Below are positions 39,426-46,836 of a DNA stretch of 51,550 nucleotides, in pieces (the stretch's first letter is position 1; each line of letters opens with the position of its first letter). The translations under genes were made by a program, and so were the position numbers. Location of the stretch: assembly GCF_030580855.1 (NCBI RefSeq), contig NZ_JAUQOP010000036.1:1-51550 (forward strand), given 5' to 3'. This stretch comes from Pseudomonas citrullilanati. GTDB lineage: Bacteria > Pseudomonadota > Gammaproteobacteria > Pseudomonadales > Pseudomonadaceae. The notes under the pieces are model-generated. The model searched no databases. It was not told where the DNA came from and saw nothing but the letters and a program-made list of their open reading frames with translations.

Positions 39426-40175
39426 ATGAGCGAAACCCTGTTACTTGACCGTGAGCGCGGTGTGTTGACGCTCCGGCTGAACCGTCCGGACAAGAAAAAC
39501 GCCCTGACCCGGGCCATGTACAGTCAATTGGCCCAGGCCCTGGCGAAGGCGGATGCCGACCCGCAGGTTCGTGCGGTCCTGCTGACCGGTTCCAGTGACT
39601 GCTTCACTGCCGGCAATGACATCATCGACTTCCTCGAACAGCCACCGGCGGACCTCGACAACCCGGTGTTCCAGTTCATGCTCGCCCTGCTGGACTGCCA
39701 CAAGCCGGTGGTCGCCGCCGTGGCCGGGCCGGCGGTGGGCATCGGCACGACGATGCTGCTGCACTGCGACCTGGTCTACGTCAGCCGAGATGCGCGGTTG
39801 CGCATGCCGTTCGTCAACCTGGGGCTGTGTCCGGAGTTTGGGTCCAGCCTGATCCTGCCGCAATTGCTCGGCCAGGCCAGGGCGGCGCAGTTATTGCTGC
39901 TGGGCGAGGGCTTCAGTGGTGAACAGGCGGTCGCCTGGGGGCTGGCCACCGAGGCGCTGGCCAGTGGCGAGGCGGCCTTGGCCAAGGCTCGGGAAGTGGC
40001 GTTGCGGTTCGAATCGCTACCGCCTGACGCGGTGCGCATCAGCAAGCAACTGATGAAAACACCGGACCGGGAACTGTTGCGCAAGGTGATTGAAGAAGAG
40101 GGCAGGCTGTTCACCCAACGCCTGCGCTCGCCCGAGGCGGTGGCGGCGTTGTCGGGTTTTATCAACAGGCATTGA
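39426..40175 (+). CDS. Enoyl-CoA hydratase/isomerase family protein
   Basis: The 249-residue crotonase-fold protein has the oxyanion-hole segments FTAGNDIIDFLEQP and AAVAGPAVGIGTTMLLHCDL. In the second active-site region it reads NLGLCPEFGSSLILPQLLG. Crotonases of this pattern, with one acidic residue, are often 2,3-enoyl-CoA isomerases or hydratases of uncertain substrate. It follows the reductase by 28 bp on the same strand and probably ends the sadC unit. It corresponds by position to PAO1 PA4330. Confidence 0.88.
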   Translation: MSETLLLDRERGVLTLRLNRPDKKNALTRAMYSQLAQALAKADADPQVRAVLLTGSSDCFTAGNDIIDFLEQPPADLDNPVFQFMLALLDCHKPVVAAVAGPAVGIGTTMLLHCDLVYVSRDARLRMPFVNLGLCPEFGSSLILPQLLGQARAAQLLLLGEGFSGEQAVAWGLATEALASGEAALAKAREVALRFESLPPDAVRISKQLMKTPDRELLRKVIEEEGRLFTQRLRSPEAVAALSGFINRH

Positions 40176-40186
40176 GTTTTTCAGCG

Positions 40187-40306
40187 CCTGGGCTGGCGCT
40201 ATCGCGAGCAAGCTTTGCTCCCACGGTCAGGGCGTTCGCATGGGGGATGCCCCACCACCCATTCCTGTGGGAGCAAAGCTTGCTCGCGATGGGACCAGCC
40301 CAGGCA
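40187..40306. repeat. Inverted REP pair with extended flanking arms
   Basis: GCGAGCAAGCTTTGCTCCCAC and GTGGGAGCAAAGCTTGCTCGC face outward, and the pairing continues into non-REP flanks (GCCTGGGCTGG and CCAGCCCAGGC), giving arms of about 38 bases around a 40-base centre. It lies downstream of the enoyl-CoA hydratase gene. Confidence 0.85.
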
Positions 40307-40331
40307 CCCTGTTTATCAGAAGGCAAACACC

Positions 40332-40370
40332 AAAAAGCCCCGCCATTCACATGGCAGGGCTTTGGTCTTT
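40332..40370. terminator. Bidirectional terminator between the hydratase and pykA genes
   Basis: AAAAAGCCC-CGCCAT and ATGGC-AGGGCTTT pair with one mismatch around TCAC. T-runs lie on both strands, fitting two convergent genes. Confidence 0.8.
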
Positions 40371-40381
40371 CAGCCGGTCAC

Positions 40382-41833
40382 TCAGACCATCGGGTCGCCA
40401 ACATGGAGGATCTTCATCCCGTTGGTGCCGCCGATGGTGTGATAGCTGTCGCCTTTGGTCAGGATCACCCAATCGCCGGTCTGCACCACGCCACGCTTGA
40501 CCAGTTCGTCCACGGCCGCCTGGCTGACTTCGCCCGGTTGCAGGGCGGCCGGGTCGAACGGCACGGTGTAGACGCCACGGAACATGGCGGCACGGGCCTG
40601 GGTTTCGCGGTGCGGGGAGAATGCATAGATCGGCACCGAGGAGCGGATACGCGACATGATCAGCGGGGTGTAGCCACTTTCGGTCAAGGCGATGATCGCC
40701 TTCACGCCCGGGAAGTGGTTGGCGGTGTACATCGTCGCCAGGGCGATGCTCTCGTCACAGCGCTCGAAGGTCTTGCCGATGCGGTGGCTGGAAGTCTTGC
40801 TGGTCGGGTGCTTTTCGGCGCCCAGGCAGATCCGGGCCATGGCCTGCACCGCTTCGAGCGGATAGAGGCCGGCGGCGCTTTCGGCCGAGAGCATCACGGC
40901 GTCCGTGTAGTCGAGCACGGCGTTGGCTACGTCGGAGACTTCGGCGCGGGTCGGCATCGGGTTCTGGATCATCGACTCCATCATCTGGGTCGCCACGATC
41001 ACCGCTTTGTTGTGGCGGCGTGCGTGCAGGATGATCTTCTTCTGGATGCCCACCAGCTCGGCGTCACCGATTTCCACACCGAGGTCGCCACGGGCGACCA
41101 TCACGGCGTCGGAGGCCTTGATCAGGCCATCGAGGGTTTCGTCATCGGCCACGGCTTCGGCGCGTTCGATCTTGGCCACCAGCCAGGCGGTGCCGCCGGC
41201 TTCGTCGCGCAGTTGACGGGCGTATTCCATGTCGGCGGCGTCACGGGGGAAAGACACCGCGAGGTAGTCGACTTCCATTTCCGCGGCCAGCTTGATGTCG
41301 GCCTTGTCTTTTTCGGTCAGGGCCGGTGCCGTCAGGCCACCGCCGCGACGGTTGATGCCCTTGTGATCCGACAGCGGGCCGCCGATGGTCACGGTGCAGA
41401 CCAGTTCGGTGGCGGTGGCGGTATCGACGCGCATCACCACGCGGCCGTCGTCGAGCAGCAGCTCGTCGCCCACGCCGCAGTCCTTGACCAGGTCCGGGTA
41501 GTCGATACCCACCACCTGTTGGTTGCCTTCGGTCAGCGGATGGCTGGTGGAGAAGGTGAAGGTGTCACCGATCTTCAGCTCGATGCGCTTGTTGGCGAAT
41601 TTGGCGATACGGATCTTGGGGCCTTGCAGGTCACCCAGCAGGGCAACGAAGCGGCCGTGCTTGGCGGCTAGGTCGCGCACCAGCTTGGCACGAGCCTTGT
41701 GCTCGTCGGGGGTGCCGTGGGAAAAGTTCAGGCGGGCGACGTCCAGGCCAGCCAGAATCAGCTGTTCGAGAACTTCCGGCGAGTTACTGGCCGGGCCAAG
41801 GGTAGCGACGATTTTGGTGCGACGGACGGACAT
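40382..41833 (-). CDS. pykA: Pyruvate kinase
   Basis: The 483-residue enzyme transfers phosphate from PEP to ADP. It has the N-terminal RTKIVATLGPASNSPE, the barrel motifs DVARLNFSHG and MVARGDLGVEIG (metal and PEP site), TQMMESMIQNPMPTRAEVSDVANAV, and the regulatory C domain. Length and sequence fit PykA (PA4329 type) better than the shorter PykF. GAGGAG lies before the ATG. The gene faces the sadC cluster, as in PAO1. Confidence 0.95.
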   Translation of the reverse strand: MSVRRTKIVATLGPASNSPEVLEQLILAGLDVARLNFSHGTPDEHKARAKLVRDLAAKHGRFVALLGDLQGPKIRIAKFANKRIELKIGDTFTFSTSHPLTEGNQQVVGIDYPDLVKDCGVGDELLLDDGRVVMRVDTATATELVCTVTIGGPLSDHKGINRRGGGLTAPALTEKDKADIKLAAEMEVDYLAVSFPRDAADMEYARQLRDEAGGTAWLVAKIERAEAVADDETLDGLIKASDAVMVARGDLGVEIGDAELVGIQKKIILHARRHNKAVIVATQMMESMIQNPMPTRAEVSDVANAVLDYTDAVMLSAESAAGLYPLEAVQAMARICLGAEKHPTSKTSSHRIGKTFERCDESIALATMYTANHFPGVKAIIALTESGYTPLIMSRIRSSVPIYAFSPHRETQARAAMFRGVYTVPFDPAALQPGEVSQAAVDELVKRGVVQTGDWVILTKGDSYHTIGGTNGMKILHVGDPMV

Positions 41834-41884
41834 GCAAGACTCCTCAAGTTCAAGCGCCAGCGAAGGCTACTATGCTCTTTGGGT

Positions 41885-41908
41885 GTAGTCATTGTTCATA
41901 TGCACTAC
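41885..41908. promoter_or_regulatory. Dyad upstream of pykA
   Basis: GTAGTCAT and ATG(C)ACTAC form an inverted repeat with one extra base, 52 bases before the pykA start. A weak sigma-70-like pair (GAACAA, 17 bases, CATAGT on the minus strand) overlaps it, so it may be an operator at the pykA promoter. It does not match the HexR consensus TTGT-N7-ACAA. Confidence 0.3.
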
Positions 41909-41975
41909 TTATTCGTTTCTTTTTCGAAATGAACATTCCCGAAGATTTTCACGCCTTTCTGATCTTTACACTTCT

Positions 41976-42106
41976 TGTGGCGAGGGGATTTATCCCCGTT
42001 GGCGCGCGAAGCGGCCCTGAAGCCAGGCGATTCGGGGTATCAGGTTGATCGAGGTGATTGTCTCGGGGCCGCTTCGCAGTCCAACGGGGATAAATCCCCT
42101 CGCCAC
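41976..42106. repeat. REPIN of the GTGGCGAGGGGATTTATC family
   Basis: TGTGGCGAGGGGATTTATCC and its inverse flank about 85 bases with the inner pair GCGCGAAGCGGCC and GGCCGCTTCGC. It lies between the divergent pykA and lipoprotein genes and takes up about a third of that 354-bp gap. Confidence 0.9.
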
Positions 42107-42187
42107 GAAAGCGGGGCAGGCCAGTGCTTTCAGGCTGAAGAATTTCCCATCCAGGTCGATACAGAGCTCAAGACAGGAGAACCTCCC

Positions 42188-42559
42188 ATGCGATTCGTGC
42201 TTTTTATTGCCCTGGCCCTGAGTATCACGGGCTGCACCCGGTGGTCCATGAACCATCACATGAACCTGGCCTACAAGGCCTATGACCGCGGCAATTGCGA
42301 GCAGGTCATGCTCGAGTTATCCCAGGTCGATCGCGCCAGCCGGGCCCGCCGCTATATGCAGCCGGAGGTCTCGATGCTGCGTGGCCAGTGCCTGGAGCGG
42401 CAGAAGCTGTTTATCGACGCGGCGCAAACCTACCAGTTCATCATCATGCAATTCCCCAACAGTGAATACGCATTCCGCGCCCGCGCCCGCCTTGAAACCT
42501 TGCAGAGCCTGGGGCATTACCCGACGCGCAGTGCCGCGGCGAGCCGTCCCGCGTCCTGA
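42188..42559 (+). CDS. Small TPR-like lipoprotein
   Basis: The 123-residue protein begins with a lipoprotein signal (MRFVLFIALALSITGC, lipid on C16). The rest is helical with one or two TPR-like repeats: YKAYDRGNCEQVMLELSQV, and FIDAAQTYQFIIMQFPNSEYAFRARARLETL, which resembles the repeats of BamD/YbgF-type proteins. The residue after the lipidated cysteine is threonine rather than aspartate, so outer membrane sorting is expected. AGGAG stands 9 bases upstream of the ATG. Function is unknown; TPR lipoproteins usually hold envelope complexes together. Confidence 0.85.
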   Translation: MRFVLFIALALSITGCTRWSMNHHMNLAYKAYDRGNCEQVMLELSQVDRASRARRYMQPEVSMLRGQCLERQKLFIDAAQTYQFIIMQFPNSEYAFRARARLETLQSLGHYPTRSAAASRPAS

Positions 42560-42847
42560 TCCCCTTGCTTGCGTCCGGCCGGGAAAATTCCCCGGCCACT
42601 TGCGCGCTGTCGTGTTGTCCTACATTAAACATGGCGTGTGCACTGGCCGCGCCGAAACCTTCGGCTATAGTTGTACAAGTCTTATTAGAGCTAACCCTCT
42701 AGAACAAGAAGCACCTGTGACCGGCAGCAGTCGGCCTGGGCGTTGGAAAGCGCCTGGCACCGGGATCGGGGAGAGCGGGCAGGGTATTCGCTCGTTCCGA
42801 AGTATCGGTAGCCCCTGCGCGGGGGCGTTCAAAAAGCGATACAAAAC
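42560..42847 (+). promoter_or_regulatory. Leader region before the PilZ gene, with a GGA-loop hairpin
   Basis: No gene is supported in these 288 bp. At 42736-42757 a 9-bp stem (with G-U pairs) presents the loop GGAA, the form of RsmA/CsrA binding sites. A second hairpin GCCCC-TGCGC-GGGGC lies near 42810-42827. The stretch TTGTACAAGTCTTATTAGAG near 42672 could include promoter boxes, but spacing is unclear. Regulation by RsmA is a guess, because the GGA does not overlap the ribosome site. Confidence 0.35.
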
Positions 42848-43207
42848 ATGTACAGAAAGAGGCACATCGTACGGCAGCAGCTGCCGTATTTCCTGAAAGT
42901 GTTCAACGGTGTCAACGACAAGCCCCTCGGCTTCCTGGGCAACGTCTCCCAAGATGGCCTGATGCTGATCAGCCATTTGCCGTTGATGGTGGGCGGCGAT
43001 TTCGACTTGCTACTCAAGCTGCCGGCCGATGAGGGACCGTCGCTGAACATCAGGTTGAAAGCCACCTGCCTGTGGTGCCGCGAAGACGTGACGCCGCAAC
43101 ATTTCGACGCCGGTTTCAGCCTGCACTGGGCACCGCCGGAGTACGGCCAACTGGTCAACGCGTTGCGCCAGTATTTCAGTTTCCATACGTTGCCAGCGTC
43201 GGCCTGA
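42848..43207 (+). CDS. Single-domain PilZ protein
   Basis: This 119-residue protein is a stand-alone PilZ domain. The cyclic-di-GMP-binding signature is present in both parts: RxxxR at residues 5-9 (RHIVR) and the [DN]xSxxG motif as NVSQDG at about 38-43. It should therefore bind the messenger made by cyclases such as the SadC-like protein 5 kb away. By order relative to pykA it probably corresponds to PAO1 PA4324. Its output partner is not evident. No clear ribosome site precedes the ATG. Confidence 0.85.
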   Translation: MYRKRHIVRQQLPYFLKVFNGVNDKPLGFLGNVSQDGLMLISHLPLMVGGDFDLLLKLPADEGPSLNIRLKATCLWCREDVTPQHFDAGFSLHWAPPEYGQLVNALRQYFSFHTLPASA

Positions 43208-43333
43208 TCCTTACCTGAGCCAACGATGGAATGGTCATGGGTTTGTCGGTCACAGGTTCGTCATCGCTTCCTGAGTAATACCTACCTCTGGATTCGCCGC
43301 CACCGGTTGTCGGTACTGTCAGGTCTTACAGGT

Positions 43334-43363
43334 TTGAGTCGAGAGTCTGTCGCTTACTGTATT
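43334..43363 (+). promoter_or_regulatory. Weak promoter candidate before the 124-residue gene
   Basis: TTGAGT and TGTATT are 18 bases apart, in a stretch that is AT-richer than its surroundings and lies 57 bases before the next start codon. The match is weak. Confidence 0.25.
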
Positions 43364-43419
43364 CATGACACTATCGAGGGCGTGCCAACCGGAGCGCCTG
43401 TCAGAATGAAGGTGTGGCC

Positions 43420-43794
43420 ATGAACACGGAAAAGAGCGGGAAGCTGATCACGATAAGGGCTGCTATAGGCACCGATTACGCAGACCTCGAAGTGGAATGT
43501 GGGTGGACTTCGGGTGGCAATGTATTTTATGTGAATACCAAACGTTATCGGGCCAGGAACAACGGCAGGTCGAGAGGCAACATCAAAATAGGGCTTGTTT
43601 CAAAAGGCAATACTGGTTGGATAGAACTAAATAACGATGACGGGGTGCAAGATGGCCAGTGGCATGATCTTGCCAGGCAGCTTACGGTGGAAGGAGACGC
43701 CAGGTCCGCGGTCATCCATTTCAATTGGGTATACGATGTCCAGGGCTACACCGACCCTAATATGACGGGGCAAGCGACTGTGCCTTTTCCCTAG
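43420..43794 (+). CDS. Hypothetical protein of atypical composition
   Basis: I do not recognise this 124-residue protein. It has no signal peptide, membrane helix or cysteine-rich motif; the single cysteine is in VECGWTSGG. It is rich in glycine, asparagine, tryptophan and aromatic residues arranged in short alternating stretches (ITIRAAIGTDYADLEVECGW, NVFYVNTKRYRAR, SAVIHFNWVYDVQGY), which suggests an all-beta fold such as a sandwich or lectin-like domain. AAGG lies 7 bases before ATG 43420; GTG 43414 is an alternative. Codons such as AAA, AAT, ATA and TTT are used far more than in neighbouring genes, suggesting recent acquisition. It is flanked by a REPIN and the structured repeat at 43962-44163. 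Confidence 0.7.
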   Translation: MNTEKSGKLITIRAAIGTDYADLEVECGWTSGGNVFYVNTKRYRARNNGRSRGNIKIGLVSKGNTGWIELNNDDGVQDGQWHDLARQLTVEGDARSAVIHFNWVYDVQGYTDPNMTGQATVPFP

Positions 43795-43815
43795 CCCCTT
43801 GAAATGATTATTACA

Positions 43816-43922
43816 GACGAACCCTTGTGGGAGCGGGCTTGCTCGCGAAGGCGGTGGGGCAACTGCACATGTATTGCCTGGCACGCCGCCTTCGCGTTCA
43901 AGCCCGCTCCCACAGGTTCGTC
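43816..43922. repeat. REPIN with extended arms after the hypothetical gene
   Basis: TGTGGGAGCGGGCTTGCTCG and its inverse (43826-43913) are extended outward by GACGAACC and GGTTCGTC, so the full inverted repeat has arms of about 35 bases. It starts 21 bases past the stop of the 124-residue gene. Confidence 0.85.
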
Positions 43923-43961
43923 ATCGTTCTCCAGTTCTGTAAGTCAGCGCTGGACCTTGGT

Positions 43962-44163
43962 TTCGTTATCCATTGATTGGTCTGCCACCGTCTCGCGACT
44001 AAACGAGGGGGTGGCGGCTGAACGCAGGTTAGTCGACCGGAAGGATAACGAAAGAACCGGCGCGCCCGAGGGCGCCCTGCGCACAGCCACCATTAAGTTC
44101 AGGGATAGGGAACCCGACAGGATGATGCTTGTGCACTTCGTTATACCTCCCGGGCGACTAAAC
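43962..44163. repeat. Structured element with three mutually complementary blocks
   Basis: A central block (about 44011-44052, with GTGGCGGCTG, GTTAGTCGACC and GGATAACGAA) has its complement on both sides. On the left are TTCGTTATCC (43962-43971), GCCACCG and CGACTAAAC (to 44004). On the right are CAGCCACC (44084-44091) and TTCGTTATACC through CGACTAAAC (44137-44163). The centre can pair with either side but not both. It lies between the convergent hypothetical and DUF58 genes. Short open frames cross it on the minus strand (for example 44093 to 43944, 49 codons), but none is clearly a gene. Its origin, whether mobile repeat, structured RNA or operon-end element, is unknown to me. Confidence 0.6.
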
Positions 44164-44297
44164 CCGATCGCTGGAAATCAGCGACGCGAATCAAGTTACG
44201 GGCCAAGGCCAAGGCGCACAAGTCGGCGGATTCTGGCGGAACTGTAGTCCGTTGCGCAAGGCGCAGTAGTCGCCCGGACCTTTCTTACAGATCCGGT

Positions 44298-45629
44298 CTA
44301 AACGGTGCCGCCCTTCTTCCAGGCCAGGTACTGGGTCACCAGTTGCGCGCCCAGCTCACTGGGGCGGGCGTCCAGCGTGGGAATGGCGTGGGCGCTCAAC
44401 TGCTGGTGCAATTGGGCCCGCGCATTCAAATAATCCACCGTCCCGCAATAGGCCAGGGCTTCAGGCAGGGTTTGCACCGGCGCCTGGCGCAAACGGTCGA
44501 GGGCCTCTTCGCGCAGGCTCGCCACCAGTACCCGGTGTCGTTGGCCCAGCCGTTTCACGGCGGCCAACAGTTCTTCGTCGTCCTCGTCCCGCAGGTTGGT
44601 CACCAGCACCACCAGCGCGCGGCGTTTCTGCCGGGCCAGCAACTGGGTGACGGCTGCCTGGTAGTCGGCGGGACGCTGGCTGCTGTCCAGGTCGTACACG
44701 GCGTTGAGCAGGACGTTGAGCTGGTCGCTGCCCTTGACCGGCGCGAGGTAGCGGGCCTGGTCGCTGGCGAACGTGCTCAGGCCCACGGCGTCACCCTGGC
44801 GCAGGGCGGTGTAGCTGAGCAGCAGGCAGGCGTTGAGGGCGTGGTCGAAATGCGACAGCTCGCCGTCCTGGCTGCGCATGCGGCGGCCACAGTCGAGCAG
44901 GAAGATGATCTGCTGGTCGCGTTCGTCTTCGTATTCCCGGGCAATCGGTGTGCGATGGCGGGCGGTGGCTTTCCAGTCGATCTGGCGCAGGCTGTCGCCC
45001 TCGCGAAATTCGCGCAGTTGATGGAATTCCTGGCCCTGGCCACGGCGTTGACGCTGGCGGATGCCGAGCTGGCTGAGCCAGTTGTCCACCGCCAGCAACT
45101 GACCGTCGTAGAGGCGGGCGAAATCGGGGTAGACGCGGGTGGCGTCGGGCGCGGCCAGCAGGCGTCGGTCGGACCACAACCCCAGCGGGCTCGGCAGGTT
45201 GATTTCGCAGTGTCCGAGGCTGAAGTGGCCACGCTTGAGCGGACGCAGGCGATAGCCGACCTGGCTGCGTTGGCCGGGGTGAAGCTCGACCGTCAGCGGC
45301 AGGTTTTCGAAATCCAGGCCGTCCGGCACGTGATCGAAGACCTGGACGTGCAGTGGTCGGGCAAAATCATGCGCGATCTCCAACCGCACTTCGCCCCAAC
45401 GCCCGAGCGCCAGGCTGCCCGGCATTTGCCGCTGCACCCGCGGCGACGGCAAGCGCTTGAGGCGCACGGCGTCGAGCAGCGCCAGGGCCGATAGAGCCAG
45501 CAGCAAGCCCCAGTTGATCGACAGCAGCGTCGATGGCACCGCAATGCCCAAGGCTCGCAACGTGCCCAGCACAATGCCGACGGCCAGCAGCACCGCGAGC
45601 CAGATCAAGAGCAGGCGCGAGGGTTTCAT
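44298..45629 (-). CDS. DUF58 domain protein
   Basis: The 443-residue protein starts with two membrane helices (about 5-22 and 32-50). It carries the DUF58 signature around residues 205-250 (REFREGDSLRQIDWKATARH, then EYEDERDQQIIFLLDCGRRM) in a von Willebrand A-like fold; the motif DCGRRM in place of DxSxS suggests a weakened metal site. DUF58 proteins are regularly encoded beside MoxR ATPases, which may remodel them. GGGGA lies 7 bases before the ATG. It is the last gene of the operon, 202 bp after moxR, with a degenerate REP in the gap. Confidence 0.88.
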   Translation of the reverse strand: MKPSRLLLIWLAVLLAVGIVLGTLRALGIAVPSTLLSINWGLLLALSALALLDAVRLKRLPSPRVQRQMPGSLALGRWGEVRLEIAHDFARPLHVQVFDHVPDGLDFENLPLTVELHPGQRSQVGYRLRPLKRGHFSLGHCEINLPSPLGLWSDRRLLAAPDATRVYPDFARLYDGQLLAVDNWLSQLGIRQRQRRGQGQEFHQLREFREGDSLRQIDWKATARHRTPIAREYEDERDQQIIFLLDCGRRMRSQDGELSHFDHALNACLLLSYTALRQGDAVGLSTFASDQARYLAPVKGSDQLNVLLNAVYDLDSSQRPADYQAAVTQLLARQKRRALVVLVTNLRDEDDEELLAAVKRLGQRHRVLVASLREEALDRLRQAPVQTLPEALAYCGTVDYLNARAQLHQQLSAHAIPTLDARPSELGAQLVTQYLAWKKGGTV

Positions 45630-45689
45630 GGGTGCATCCCCAGAGCGCGGACGTCGACCTTGGCGAAGAAGTTTGCTGCCGTGAGGTTT

Positions 45690-45822
45690 TCTGTGGCGAG
45701 GCCGCTGGCTGCCGCTGGACGCGCAGCGTCCCCTGGCGGTGCGCCAGCCAGCAGCGGCGGGCTGTTTCGCAGTCCGGCGGGGGGAGCAAGCGCCCCCGCC
45801 ATGCTCAGTGTCGCCATCCGCA
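45690..45822. repeat. Degenerate REP pair inside the moxR operon
   Basis: TGTGGCGAGGCCGCTGG on the left and, inverted, TGGCGGGGGCGCTTGCTCCC with CTGCGAAACAGCCC on the right are diverged forms of the second REP family. An inner inverted pair, CCGCTGGCTGCCGCTGG and its near-complement in CCAGCCAGCAGCGG, lies between. It fills the only sizeable gap of the operon, between the MoxR and DUF58 genes. Confidence 0.6.
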
Positions 45823-45831
45823 CGTGCGTCC

Positions 45832-46836
45832 TCACAATCGCGGCGCCGGCACTTGGTCCAGCAGTTGCCCGAGCACCTGGTCCACCGAGAGCCCTTCGAT
45901 GTCCAGTTCCGGCGCCAGTCGCACCCGATGGCGCAACACGGCCAGGGCGCAGCCCTTGATGTCGTCCGGCACTACGAACTCGCCGCCGCGCAGCAACGCT
46001 CGCGCCCGGGCACACCGCACCAGCGCGATCGAGGCCCGTGGCCCGGCGCCAAGGGTCAAGCCCGGCCAGCTGCGGGTGGTGCGGGCCAGGCGCACGGCGT
46101 AGTTGAGCACCTGGTCGTCCATCGGCAGGTCGCTGGCAATGCGTTGCAGCGCCTGCACATCCTTGGCCTGCAACACCGTGCGCAGCGGCTGCACGTCGAG
46201 CATGTCGGCGCGGGTCGAGCGGCTGACCTGGCGCACCATGTCCAATTCCCGCTCCGCGTCGGGATAGTCCATGCGCACCTTGAGCATGAAGCGGTCGAGC
46301 TCGGCTTCCGGCAGCGGGTAGGTGCCTTCCTGTTCGATGGGGTTCTGGGTGGCGAGCACCATGAACGGCTGGGCGATGGGCAGGGCGCGGCCTTCGAGGG
46401 TGACCTGGCGCTCCTGCATGGCTTCGAGCAGCGCGGCCTGGGTCTTGGCCGGGGCGCGGTTGATCTCGTCGGCCAGCAGCAGGTGGGTGAACACCGGCCC
46501 CTTGCGCAGCTTGAATTGCTCGGTCTGCAGGTCGTACACCGCGTGCCCGGTGACGTCGCTGGGCATCAGGTCGGGGGTGAACTGGATGCGCGCGAACTCA
46601 CCGCCGAAACAGCGCGCCAATGCACGCACCAGCAAGGTCTTGCCCAGCCCGGGAACGCCTTCGAGCAGGACATGGCCGCCGGCGATCAAGGCCGTGAGCA
46701 CATCGTCGATCACCGCAGCCTGGCCGACCACGGCCTTGTGCAGCTCGGTACGAATGGCCTGGGCCAACTGACTGGCGCGCTGGCGCTGTTGGACGGCGTG
46801 GGCCTGGCCGTCGACAGGTTCGTTCTGTTCAGTCAT
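45832..46836 (-). CDS. MoxR family AAA+ ATPase
   Basis: The 334-residue cytosolic ATPase has Walker A GVPGLGKT (60-67), Walker B LLLADEINRAP (D123/E124), the sensor region VLATQNPIEQEGTYPLPEAE, and a C-terminal lid with an arginine-rich ASIALVRCARARALL segment. MoxR proteins act as chaperones for von Willebrand A-type partners, here most likely the DUF58 protein. The start overlaps the upstream DUF4350 gene by 4 bases. Confidence 0.93.
   Translation of the reverse strand: MTEQNEPVDGQAHAVQQRQRASQLAQAIRTELHKAVVGQAAVIDDVLTALIAGGHVLLEGVPGLGKTLLVRALARCFGGEFARIQFTPDLMPSDVTGHAVYDLQTEQFKLRKGPVFTHLLLADEINRAPAKTQAALLEAMQERQVTLEGRALPIAQPFMVLATQNPIEQEGTYPLPEAELDRFMLKVRMDYPDAERELDMVRQVSRSTRADMLDVQPLRTVLQAKDVQALQRIASDLPMDDQVLNYAVRLARTTRSWPGLTLGAGPRASIALVRCARARALLRGGEFVVPDDIKGCALAVLRHRVRLAPELDIEGLSVDQVLGQLLDQVPAPRL

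Noticed and set aside
42282..42896. A 204-codon frame over the lipoprotein and PilZ leader
   Set aside because: It is out of frame with the lipoprotein gene, continues through the leader hairpins, and its product is rich in arginine, serine and proline without a family match.
43226..43423. A 65-codon frame upstream of the 124-residue gene
   Set aside because: It overlaps the next start, has no good ribosome site and no recognisable feature; more likely leader sequence.
43804..44247. A 147-codon open frame on the plus strand after the hypothetical gene
   Set aside because: Its first third is translated REPIN sequence and the rest crosses the inverted-repeat element; there is no ribosome site.
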